The notes under the pieces are model-generated. The model saw only the letters and a list, made by a program, of their open reading frames with translations. It made no database searches and was not told where the DNA came from. This document shows, one piece after another, positions 40,191-51,956 of a stretch of DNA of 64,000 bases; positions within the stretch are counted from its first letter, which is position 1; every line of letters starts with the position of its first letter. Origin of the DNA: Caenorhabditis remanei (taxonomy: Eukaryota > Nematoda > Chromadorea > Rhabditida > Rhabditidae); contig NC_071329.1 in the NCBI RefSeq assembly GCF_010183535.1, forward strand, positions 9,362,001-9,426,000. Direction: 5' to 3'. A program made the position numbers and the translations under genes.

Positions 40191-40215
40191 GGTTTTTATT
40201 ATTGATTTAGATTTG

Positions 40216-40983
40216 ATGCCCGACGCCACTGCAGAACAGAAGCAATTCAAGTTCAAAGTTGTGCTACTCGGAGAAGGATGTGTCGGGAAATCTTCTCTAG
40301 TTTTGAGATTTGTAGAAAACAAATTCAGTTCTAGACACTTGTCCACTATCCAGGTATACCGCCCATTATCATCTTCGTTTGTAGATTTTATCGTTGTAGG
40401 CAAGTTTTCAAAGCAAAACAGTTCACATAGATGACTGTAAAGCTGAACTTCATATCTGGGATACTGCTGGACAAGAGAAATATCATGCACTTGGTCCAAT
40501 ATACTATCGAGGAAGCAACGGTGTACTTTTGGTTTTTGATATCACAGATCGCCGTTCGTTCGAAAAGGTATTCCACTTTATTGGTGAAGGAAAAATGTTT
40601 TTAAATACTTCAGGTGAAAAATTGGGTGTTGGAAATTAAAACTTGCCTTGGAAAAACTGCTGAAATTCTGATTGTTGGCAACAAAATTGATCTAGAAGAT
40701 GAGCGGCAAGTGTCTCGACAAGATGCCGAAGTTTATGCAGAAACTGAAGGAGCACTGTATATGGAAACGTCCGCTCAAGAGAACATGGGAATTTCGGATG
40801 CGTTCGAAGCTCTGACGTCTAGTAAGCCAACCAAGAATTAATATATTTCAATAACTTCCTTTAGAAATGATTGATCATGCACGAACGAACACAACAGAAA
40901 CTTCAACTTCAAATCGCTCAATTAGGTTAATTGACGGAGAAGAAGAAGGAAGACGTAGCCGGAGCAAGAAGTGTTGTCGATGA
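40216..40983 (+). CDS. rab-21: Rab21 small GTPase
   Basis: Four exons (40216-40353, 40400-40567, 40614-40821, 40865-40983) give 210 residues. The GTP-binding motifs are complete: P-loop GEGCVGKS (19-26), WDTAGQEKY (66-74), GNKIDL (124-129) and ETSAQEN. The tail ends KKCCR, two cysteines for geranylgeranylation one residue from the end. Rab21 controls endosomal trafficking of integrins. C. elegans rab-21 is T01B7.3 next to cyn-11 (T01B7.4), matching this order. A TTTAG acceptor six bases before the ATG suggests trans-splicing, possibly as the second gene of an operon with cyn-11. The GC-rich repeat lies just upstream. Confidence 0.95.
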
Positions 40984-41441
40984 ATCGTAACTCCATATTA
41001 AATTTATTTTGTATATTTCTCTTTTCGCTGGTCGACTTTCTGTCATATTCAATCCCCGTTCCCCATGTCTTTTCGCATGTTCAGTCCCAAGATTCTTCTA
41101 GTCGCCTGTTTTCTTTCACTTTTCACTTTGTATTAAGGTTCGAAATGTTTTATTCCATAATATTCACTTTCGCGAAAAATTGTAGTTTTATGATAAACCA
41201 AACTATCAATTATTATAATAGTTTATCCTCATTTTCAAGATTCGAATATTTGGGATTCAATCTTTCTTGTTCAAATTTTGAAGGAAAATGTTGAACATGG
41301 AAACAAACAAATTTCATTCAATAGTTTTTTGATATATTCACAGAGATATGAATGACCCGTAAAGAAACAAAAAAATGAAAACAAAATTACAGAAACCCCG
41401 TTCTAGCGGTCCACTGTATGAATTAAAACAACAATAATTTT
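40984..41441. other. Intergenic between convergent genes
   Basis: 3' ends of rab-21 and of the Patched-related gene. AT-rich, nothing else seen. Confidence 0.6.
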
Positions 41442-44400
41442 CTACGAAGCGAGTTCCATTGAATGAGGAGAAGGATTCACTGTTCGTTTTCTTCGGAATA
41501 AAAGTTTTACGTCATGAGTCAATATAAATATGACCGGAAGAAGAACAAGAGCATGGAGCATTCCGAGTATTCCAACAAGAATAACGGTTTTCCAGAAGAC
41601 AGCAACGACATACGCACGGACAAACATCAATGGAAACATTCCGAGAATTGTGGAAAGACCAGATTGCATTACAGGCCAAGCAACACCTCTAAATGTACTC
41701 AGAAGACGATCCCTCGTTTCAGCATAGTTGTGAGATCTCCACAGTTGTTCCTGAAAAGTAAGATATTTCAAACATTTTGGATACATCAAGATCCAAAAGA
41801 GAACTTACATCTTCATGCACGTGGGCGAAGTAATGATAGCAAACATGAGCAGAATAGTCGACTGAAAATCCAATTGACATAAGCATTGAAATAAGTGAAA
41901 CGGCATCAAGATTAACGTTCCAAAGATGAAGATAAACGACGATTCCGAGACAAATAGATACAATCGAAATGACGACGGAAATGATTGCTTCGAAGTTCAT
42001 TACGAACACCAATACAAGAAGTGACATCAATACAACAGCAGATACTGTAACACTAGAATAGTTAGCTTTTGAAAGACTCAGAAGTTATTTTCTTTCTCCA
42101 ATTTTCAAAATTACCTGAAGTAGAAATGAAGTTGAATGGAGCAGAAGCAGCACTTTCTGTCGGAACTTTCTCGAATGGATGATGAGAACTGATTGTGAAA
42201 TATGAGGAATAATTTTTGAGAATCGCTCTCCTATCCTCCAAAAATGATTCGACTTCAAGAAAATTCGAGAAGTTTTGATAAGTAATAGTGAAGAAGAATC
42301 CATCAATAATCTCATCTCCATTCGTATCATTCTTCATTGTTATATATTTCTCGTCCATTCCATATTCTCTATAGTTACTGACCATATCTTCTTTATGCCA
42401 GAAATCTTCAGTCTCTCCCCAGAAAGCGACCGCCTGTAATTATACGGTACAAGTTTTCATTAATCCTACTTCTACGAAAACGAACATTTGAATATTCCCT
42501 GGTCCATAGATTTGTATTCTCTTTTCCAGCACCGTAACCTGGCATTGTCTCCAGTTTCTTCACCATTTCTTCAAACTTTTCTCTCATTTCTGCATTATCG
42601 AAATCTGGCATTGGAAACACTCCAAAATTGACAACAAAAGCTTCTCCAAGTACAAAATTTTGCATTCTTCTTGAGATGTCAGTCAATGGGGAATCTTCGA
42701 GATACAGGTTTTCCATGTCAAAATTAGTGTTGACTTTTGAAACAAGGGCGAGACAAATCTGAAAATAAATAGGTAATTTTTGAAGATGATTCACTCAGAT
42801 AATACCATAATGTGGGCGAAGAAAGCGACCAGCACGATGAATTTGGCCATCCAAGTATGCAAGAAATCAATGAAAACTTCGAGAATATTTCTTGTGTGAG
42901 CTTCTTGTGAAATGGTTGGAACAAATGTTAAAAGAGAAGCCAATGAAGAAGAAGACGAGCTTTCATCGTCTTTTGTTTTCTCGATTTTCGTTTCAGTCTT
43001 GATCAATTCTTTCTCGATATCAACTTGTTTCCGGACGAAAACTCCAACTAAAGCTGTGAAAAAGGTCATTTGATAGATGAAATCAATGGCAAGAGCAACA
43101 GTTGTATATAGACAGAACAACTGAACAACAGGCATGTTCGAGAAAAGTCCAGTGGCAAAGCAGGCGACATCTGAAATTTGAAATAACTAATGAGACGAGT
43201 TGATTCGAATACCTGTAACAGATGTAACAGTAACTGAAGCTCCAGAAATGGCCACGGATTGTCCTAGACGAACTTCCAAAGATTCTCCTTTTCTGGAATT
43301 ATTAACTTGCAATTTGTTCTCAAAAGTAGTTATTATTTCAAGAACTCACGTGGATTGTCTCCATCCTGCAAGAATCAGAAAGGCGTCGTCAATTCCAATA
43401 GTGACTACAAGGAATGGAACAACCGTCAGAATATTACTGAATGGATATCCAAGGCCCCAGAGGAGACCAGTTGTAGTCCAGAGAGCCATTCCTGGAGACA
43501 ACACTCCAACAATACTCTGAAACATGAAAACTATGAACAACAGTTGCCTTCATTCGAGTACGAACCTGCCAATGTTGACTTGTGTATAATGGGAATCTGA
43601 CTAAAGTAAGTAACATGAAAGCGGTCAGAACGATTATAGTCAATCCGAGAAATGGAAGAGAAGTTATTGTGATTGCTCTGCAATGAACTAAACAATTTCA
43701 TTTTGAAGCTATGGCAGATGTACCTTTGCTCCTCTAATTCTCTTGTCCTTGATAGTACTGAATACTTGATATGATGTGAAATATCGGTGATTGATGAGAA
43801 GAAATTTCTGACTTTTGTCTCAAAATCTGCAGCCAATTGTCTTCCATTCGGGAGTGACGTGTCAACCATATAATGAAGGATAATCATTTTTGCTTCTGTT
43901 ACATATCCTTTCTCAAATTTGAGATCCCCAATCGAGTATCCGATGAATATTTTCTTTTGTAATGCTTCAGCATTTGGAAATGTCAATTTGAATGAACTTC
44001 GTGATGTGTCATTCAGAGTTGCTTGTAAAAATGCGAGTACAGCTGCATTACTGTCATTACAATATATTCCACACAAATTCTTGTATGCAATTTGATTTTG
44101 CCCATCCCATACTGTAATATTGTCGGCCACAAACTGGAATTAAATTAGACTGATTTGAGTACAAGGTTATGACCTCTCAACTGACCTTGTGTGCTTGTGA
44201 CACTTCGTCAAGTGCTTCATTCGTTAGAATATTCCCTCTGTTCTTTTTAGAAACCAGGATTTGCATCTGAAGAAGAAGAAGGACGTCATCGTGAGGTAAC
44301 GACTACAACAATAGATACTTACTCGATGGTGATGAGATCCTGATGCGTACTCGAACCTCCTTATACCTGCTTCTTCTACTCTTGATAACCCATTTGTCGG

Positions 44401-44974
44401 CGCATAAATGTCCCAAATGTCGTCTTGAGTGGAAAATGAAAGGAATCCATAGGTTGATACTATTGTGAGTAATGCGGGGACTAACTGAAAATCATGTGTC
44501 TGATAGATTTCGGAATGTGTTTAGATTTAAAAAGGTTAAAGTTGTTCACTGCATTTTTCTACTAGCCGTACTTTCTTGTTTGAATAAGCTTATCTCTTTG
44601 GATACATTTCTCTTTCTCAGAATCTTCAAACGGAGGTTTACCAATGTTTGAGTTTCACCAAAAACTAGGTCATGGATGAAATGGTTTCAAAACGTTTTGA
44701 ATCTTAATCGACGTCCTAGGGAGGTCAGAAAACTGTTTAGAAATGAAAGCAATTCGGAACTAACTTTCAATAGATGAATATTCAAACTGAAGGGGAAAAC
44801 GATATTTAGAATAAAATGATAGAATTGGACAACGAATTTAGATTATCATCGTAGCTTCAAAACAGAAAACATACATCAAAGTTTCAGACAAAAAAAACGA
44901 CTTACAATGAAGAAGAATGGTTTTCTTGCCACATATTGTCCGTACCAGTCAAAAAATTTTTCCAACTTTCGCAT
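41442..44974 (-). CDS. Patched-related (PTR) membrane protein
   Basis: Twelve exons (44974-44906, 44484-44323, 44266-44186, 44133-43724, 43677-43566, 43516-43350, 43292-43213, 43170-42806, 42758-42486, 42433-42115, 42044-41809, 41750-41442) join in frame to 860 residues. It starts MRKLEKFFDWYGQYVARKPF and enters a first membrane helix. A large extracellular loop (about 45-240) precedes a sterol-sensing-like bundle with IGIDDAFLILAGW (about 318-330) and SVTVTSVTDVACF. A second bundle near the C-terminus has IGFSVDYSAHVCYHYF (about 736-751). GxDDxF and GFSVDxSAH are signatures of the nematode PTR family, linked to moulting, endocytosis and cuticle formation. C. elegans has over twenty; I cannot say which this is. 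A tag-like 42042 versus 42052 acceptor choice was settled by frame. Confidence 0.92.
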
Positions 44975-45809
44975 TACCTAGAAAACGGTATAAGATGAAC
45001 CAGAGAATCACGTATGACGTCAAAACGAAGAAGAGGAGGAGTATGATTTTATGGGAATATAATCCGTGAAACAAGATGAAAGTAGAGGTGACGAATAGAG
45101 GGAAATAGCCTTCAATACAAAGAAGAGTCAAAAATATACTGATCTGAAGCGAAACGAAGAAATAGAAATATGTCTGGTAGGATTATCGAGAAAAGGGTGG
45201 AGAGAGAGAGAGACGGGATAGATCTACCTCTTCTTCACTTGTGCTTTCATTCAAGACTGTGTTGAAGACAGATTATTCAAACGAAGGACAACATCGAAAG
45301 AGACACGCTTTAATTGAGGGCTTCTTCTGAATAAAACGAGGTGGGGTCGAAGAATACAACAGGTGATGACAGAAATAAAAAAGGAAGAGTGTGAAATAGT
45401 AGAGGAAGATGAAGGGAAAAAACGAAAGAGAAATGAGAAATGAGAGAAATAGAAGGGATGTTCTGAAATTAGTAGAAAAGAGGAAACATGCGGAACCGCC
45501 TGTAGTTACAGCTTTATGGCGACGGAAGAAGCCTTAACTATGTATCGAACAACCTTACAAAAAACGGCGACAATGGCTATAAACATGCTTATTGTACTAG
45601 CACTCCGAAACCAAATATTTTCTCATTCTTCTCCTTCTTCTCAAAAAAAGCTTTTGTCTCCAATGAGGCGAATCTTGTACGAGATAAGGTGTACTCTCTT
45701 CTTGCGCAACCAACCCGTTTTGTCACTTTCCTCCCTCAAAACCTTTTTTTAATTGTTTTTGATCAATACTTCATATGCAAATCAGAGGATGTCTTGAGGT
45801 AAATGGATC

Positions 45810-45849
<40 letters not shown>

Positions 45850-48256
45850 CAACAACAAATAAGTGATCCTTGATTAAGGGAAGAAAGGAATGGCAATCCC
45901 TAACATGGTAGCACTAGACACGGATAGATAACAGGGTTCACGATTACAGATTATTTTTTGTTTTCATTTATAAGAGACTGGTTTCTTCCATAATTAGTTG
46001 GATGATATCATATAAAGCTTGGATTGTTCAGATGTCAGAAAAATTGTTATGAACTTTGGTATCGAAGGGTAAACTGGAAAAATATTTGAAGACAGTGGTT
46101 ATCGAAGGACCCTTTCCAGTTTTTATTTTAGACAATTTGAATTTTTTGGCAAAGAGGAAGACTACAAGAACCTACATTCTTCTAAACTAGCTATACAGTA
46201 ACCAGAAAGTGTCTTATTTCTGAATTCAGGACTGTGATGAACGGAAGATCAGCATCGAGAAAAATAAGAAACAATCTACATCAGTGATTATGTACTTAAC
46301 TATTGCTTCGTCAGACTATCTTGGTTTTCACTCGGTTGTAGAAATCAAAATTTTGAACGGAGATCGGAGATCTTCCGATATCTTAATTTGAATCTCAATG
46401 TCAACAGACACACCTGTCTACCCGCAGAAGCTTTAAAAAACGCCTCATCAAAATCTATAAATTGAAAAATCTTCAAAAAACCACCTTATAATTACATCAA
46501 TCCTTGAGATACAAGAAGACGAAGATCATGAAAACTAAAACCAGTTAACAATCAAAAACACAAAAAGAGGCGTTTCACTGAAACAAATATATACCTGATG
46601 GGATGAGAGTTACGGTAAGAATCGTCAGGTGACCCGGTCTTATCTCGAAGTAAAATCATGGAAAAAATAATAACAGATGTTCTTATAACGGAGACTGACA
46701 CACCAAAAAACGTGTTTCTGTTTGGAAAACTAAGAAGTAGAATGAGAAGAAATAGAAGAAGAGAGTAGTTTTTGAACTGTCGAGAATTGGAAAAATGAAC
46801 GAGTCGGTGTTATATTGATGTAATGTGAAATATTGGTATAACTGGTAAAAAAAAGAGAGAGAGTGAGGGTAATAACATTAAAATTATAAGTGGTTGTGGT
46901 TGGGTTCTGAACGAGAAAAGAACAAGAAACAAGTAGGAATAGAGTCTATTCAAAATTCCAAGGAAAATGAGGAAGAATAAAGCGGGACGGATGAGAAGAG
47001 GAGGGGAACGTAAATAAAGAGATACGCGATTCAAGGAGAAATGTCATTGAAAGATCAACTTGCGCAATAGGAAGAAGCTGTGTGTGAATTAGGCAGATTG
47101 GCATTGGGAAAGAAGAAGCTGGGAAGAAAAAAGAAGAAGAAGAACTGGCAGACGACGACGACGACCCGGGGGTCTATTCGGACTAGAAGAAGGGGAGAAA
47201 TCATCACACATACTGACACGGACACTATCTCTGCAGCTGCTTCTAGTCAAAACAGTTTGGAAAACATATAGATGCATACACACCTTCAGCACAAAGGGGA
47301 CGATTACAAAGTGAGAAGGAGGAGACTGGTTTAATGTCAGCACGGATGGATTGCGGAAAACGTTGGATGGCAACTGTGTCTACCTGATGAGAAGTGGGTG
47401 TATAGTCGGAAGAAGCACCAAAAGAATGAACTGGTCTCTTTTGGCGAAAGTTTTTGAAAGGAACACATTACTCATTTGAGGTTTGTTTCATGATCATCAT
47501 CGTCAATCAAATTAAATTAAATTTCCAGTTGAACGAAAACTAATCTTTTTGTTCAACTTCAGATTAGGTATAGTTTCAAAGAACAGATTAGAATACTGTA
47601 TTTTTTTTGTGATTTTTCTAGTTTTTTTTTGTCAGTATTTATGTTTTTGCAAAGCGAATTGAAGTATTGTACGCATAATAACTTTCTGAAATTATCTTTG
47701 TTCCGAGGTTTCAGCTCTGCTCAACTCAATTTCTTTGAGCGGACTTCATCAACCTAGATTACTTTTTTCTAGTGGATACTTTTATGAATAAGTGGGTTAA
47801 CTATAAAACCAAAGCTCTAATTGGCTCCTTCCAGCGATACAAATAAAAACTGAAAGACGGTATTTGTCCTTTTTGGCATTTGGGGAACACTCTTTGTAGA
47901 AATCCAACATTTTCAACTGGAAACTTTAGAAACTGGAACATTTCCTGAAAATGTCCAATCTTTTTGAAAAACTGAAAATGTAGAAGAGAGAATCGATTTG
48001 ATTCGGTACAACCGTACTTTGTATTCCTATTCTTCTACTTGTAATGACATCACAATTGTATTGTTTCCGAGAAGAAAAGAAGAACAAATGTTCATGAATA
48101 AATACAGAAATTAGTATGTGAAGGAGGGCCGAGATTCAGAAGAAATCGAAAATGTTCTTTTGTCGGAAAGTGAAAAACAGTCAAGATTTTATACATTTAT
48201 GAATAGATTCAAAAGTAATAAATAAATAAATAATGAGATCAAAATGTGGCATTTCA
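44975..48256. other. Long intergenic region upstream of the PTR gene
   Basis: About 3.3 kb, probably mostly PTR promoter plus the 3' end of the MAM gene. It contains the trinucleotide repeat at 45810-45858. A hydrophobic frame at 44949-45131 overlaps PTR exon 1 out of frame. No supported gene. Confidence 0.5.
45810..45858 (+). repeat. TAA/CAA microsatellite
   Basis: About twelve TAA units pass directly into about four ACA/CAA units. Confidence 0.9.
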
Positions 48257-51100
48257 TCAGCTCCTATGTAATTTATCCTTTTGACATGCTTCCAAAAAGA
48301 ACACATCGGTTGAAGTATGAATTCGAATGTTATCAACTGCACATATGCTTTCAGCAAGTCCAAAGTTTTCACAAATGAATGCAATCTGAAACAGAAAATG
48401 AATTGAATATGATGAACTTGAAATATTGAGAACCTTAGAAGTGTTGATAGGACACTCAAATTTAGAAAAAGTCCAAATAACTCCAGTTTGTTCAGAAGGT
48501 GTTGAAAATGGGCAAGTTAATTGACCATCAGCTAAACAGCATCCAATCAATCGGGTTCCCATTGCAAATTCCAGTGCGTCAAAGATTATCTGAGTATTGG
48601 ATTCTTTCATTATCAGACAACCTAAAAAATAGTTCATACCGTATGAGCTTGAGTCATTTTAGTTTCAGCTTCCATCACAGAAATCTCTCCAATTGGGACT
48701 GTCGCTTCAGCAAAACTCGAAACGTGAACTGCAGTCAATAGGGTTTAATTAATATTTCAGCTTGATTTCATACCTTTCTTCAAATGGAACTTATTAGTGA
48801 TGCCTGCTGGAGTTGTCCATCCACAGAAATCTTTCTCAAAGAGACAACCTCCGGCTGTTGAACAAGTAGATGGAATTCCAAGTGGGATCCTGATGTAATA
48901 ATTTGTATTTAAGAATCCAATATAGTTCATAGAAAACTAACTGTTGGTTTTGTTGAGAAGGAAGACTAAATACTCCATTTTGAGGTGTCACTTGCATTGG
49001 TTTTCCTTTTGGCAAGAACTTCACAACGCTTTCGGTTGATACAATTGGACGGATAGGAAGATGCTCGACGGGTTTCAATGTTTTGTGAATCTGAAGAATC
49101 TGAATCTCAGCTACAGTAATCTTGAACTCATTCTTACAATTTGTCCATTAGTGTCAATAGATTTCTTTGATGTTTCTACTCTCTTCACTGGTGGTTTTCC
49201 TACAGTTCCAGATTTCAGAGGAGTTTGTGTCGACGATTTTGGAGCAGATGCTGTAGTGGAGGCAGTCTTTGAATCCTTCTGAAGAAAATTAATCAGTCTT
49301 GATTTCAGTTGTGAGGTTACCGTATCGAAGTCGCTTTCATCATTCTCTTCTTCATCATTCGATTCGTAGTTTGGATCCAAAAAATCAACGAATTCGCTTC
49401 CCAAAAGGTCCGTTAACGCTACAAAAAATTAGTTTAAAAACTAAACACTTCTCAGTGCTCCTCACGATCAACTGGAGTTTTTGGTGAGGCTGGAACAATA
49501 GTTTTAGCAGAAGATGATGCGGCTGCTGCAGCGGCTTCTGTAGTTTTCATACAGTTGGAAGTGTTTATTTCAATTTAAACTTACGTTTGGCATTCACTTC
49601 GTCAACAACTTTTGCGATTTGTTGATCGACGTTCTTGAGATAAGCCTGAATAAAGTTCACACATTACATAATAATTTCAGTTTTTAATAAATCTGACAAC
49701 ATTTTCATACCTGCTTGTCCTCTTGCTTCTTCAAATTCTCCTTCATTTTCTGATCTTTCTGAGCTAATTTCTCCAATGTGACACTCGAACGAGCCTTCTG
49801 AAAACAACTCTTTTATAATCGTTTTCCCTATTTCTTCTCACTCACTTGTCTTGTTTTACTATGTCTCGTTTTCTTTTTCGTCACATTTCCCTCAACTTCA
49901 TGAGTCGGCGCATGATCACATGAATCATAGTCAACGGAAATTCGGTCAACGATAATGGTTGCTTCAGTTCCCGAATCCATTTCAGCATCCGCATTTTCCA
50001 CAATAAACACCAACTGAAATAACGTCGAATGATGTATCTCATTAACTGAATGTGAAGGCTTACACGGAAATTCTTGTTCTTGTCAATGTCTCGAAATTTG
50101 TAAGTGTTTAGCTTGCTCTGTTTTGAATGGCGGGCAACTTGACAGTTCTCAGTCGTTGGACTTCCATCTCCAGCTAGTTGCCAACATATTTTCAGCATTG
50201 CATTCGCACTTTGCCAATGTCTAAAATCTTTATTCTTGGAGAATCAAGAAGCTAAACTGTATCGGCAACAATACAATTTTCTATCGTAATCTAAGGTACA
50301 GTCTTGGAATACAGTATTCCTTGTTTGCTGAGTTTAAACTCAGTGTCCCCACCTGACCAGCAAGCAAAAATTATTCAAATTCGTAAAAATAAAGTCTCAA
50401 GACACATTTTCACCTACATGAGAACTGTCGTTCCGCATCGAATCACACTCAAAATGAGATGGCAAACGAAGCGTATCAAAACGAAACGGATATCGAATTG
50501 AGAAGGGCTTCTTCTCTTCTTTTTCAACTTTTTCTCATTGCGTTATTACCTAAACTTTACGGTTGTCTGTCCGGTTGAACTGCAAACTGCGCATGAGATC
50601 AATGAAGATTTCTTCTTGTTCTCAACTCGAATCGCATAATTTCCAGATGGAGGCGGACGACTTTTTCCAGTCAAAAATATCTTTCTGAATTCATTTAAAT
50701 CCAATTCATCAGCACTTTGAATCTCCCATTGCTCTTCTTCTCGTGTCGTCGCCCAACAACAATCTTCAGAAAAATCACAATCGAGAGACGATTTTGAGAC
50801 GACAGCTGAAGAGAGATTGAAATTGAAATAAGAGAGAGGATTAGAGAACTTGAAACTTCTTATTTTTCGCATTACGTAACAACCAGAAACCACTCGTTTT
50901 TCTATTCAGAAAATGTTTGAATTCTGGATTTCATTTTCTTTTCTCTATTATGAAAAAGCACTTGAAAATTTCAATTTGACCCAGATACATATAATAATTT
51001 GTTTCAATTCAAGCCAGTTTTTTGTGTGTATTTGTGTGTATTTGATGATATTCGAAGGATGAAGCAGAAAATAAACAGTGAAAAACAACAGTTTCAGCAT
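48257..51100 (-). CDS. Secreted protein with two MAM-like modules
   Basis: Fourteen exons (51100-50989, 50805-50550, 50220-50064, 50013-49846, 49797-49711, 49645-49585, 49537-49466, 49418-49321, 49278-49138, 49090-48942, 48889-48774, 48728-48640, 48589-48434, 48385-48257) join in frame to 596 residues. The N-terminus is a signal peptide (MLKLLFFTVYFLLHPS). Module 1 (about 45-215) opens CDFSEDCCWATTREEEQW and closes IIVDRISVDYDSC. Module 2 (about 448-590) opens CLFEKDFCGWTTPAG and closes CAVDNIRIH. C-x-F-E/S-x-D-x-C-x-W and the closing V-D-x-I-x are the MAM pattern, an extracellular adhesion fold. Between them are a basic segment (TKKKTRHSKTRQ), a coiled-coil-like stretch and an acidic one (YESNDEEENDESDFDT). 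Intron 8 is only 42 bp and in frame, so it may be retained. No ortholog assigned. Confidence 0.82.
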
Positions 51101-51956
51101 TCTAATAAAACTGGAAGGAATTGGAAAAAAGTAACAGGAAGACATATCATTACCGTAATCCTACACTATGGTTGTAATCTCAAACATGAGATATATATAT
51201 ATATATCATTCAATATTATAAAAGTTTAACGACGAATTTTGTAATAAACCTTATTGAAAAAGTGTATAGTCTTATCAGGGAATCACTCAACTGCAGATAA
51301 TCCTATTACAGTCAATCTTTGGGTTTAGGGAATTAGACCACCACGAAATTTGACTACATTTAATTTTGACGGACAAAACAACGAAAGAAAATTTTTTAAA
51401 AACATACCACTTATCAGCAGCGAACAAGCAAAAATATAAAGTAAAAGATAACAGTGCATTTCAGTTTTTAAAAACTTCTTCTCTTTCTCTTTCTACTTCA
51501 ATTGGTTTCCGAGAAGAAAAAGAAGAAGAGAAGATAGAGAAACGGTGCGGAAAAGGAGGCGGCGTCGTGCGGACAACGACGTCTTCACCCAGTGTTAAGT
51601 TCGAAAGCAAGGCAACACAAGCTTCTGTGGTCATAGTCATACCTGTCACCAAACACGTTTAGAAATCGTCAGACGACGTCGCGCCGTTGAAGGCGTCAAT
51701 CCAATTGTATACGAGTGACCGGCCTGCCCGCTGACCACCGTTTCTTTTTTAGAATAACTTTCGATTATTTTTCAGAAAAAATGAAGAGATGATGCCATTG
51801 ATATAATTGAAAAGGGAGAAAAAAACTTTTGAAAAACAATATTTATTTTGTAATATTTCTATCGTAACAATAATATTTTATAGACCCGTTTGGATAAGTC
51901 ATCATCGATACATAAATTCAGTTTCAGAAAAGTGAAACAGATCAGAAAACAGTATA
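51101..51956. other. Intergenic
   Basis: Promoter of the MAM gene and 3' end of the DB-module gene. A short AT dinucleotide run lies near 51189. No gene seen. Confidence 0.55.

Noticed and set aside
42045..42055. TTCTAG acceptor for PTR exon 11
   Set aside because: It breaks the reading frame; the GTTACAG acceptor eight bases on keeps it.
44949..45131. 60-residue frame with two hydrophobic stretches
   Set aside because: It overlaps the first PTR exon in another frame, with no splice or homology support; the PTR reading is much stronger.
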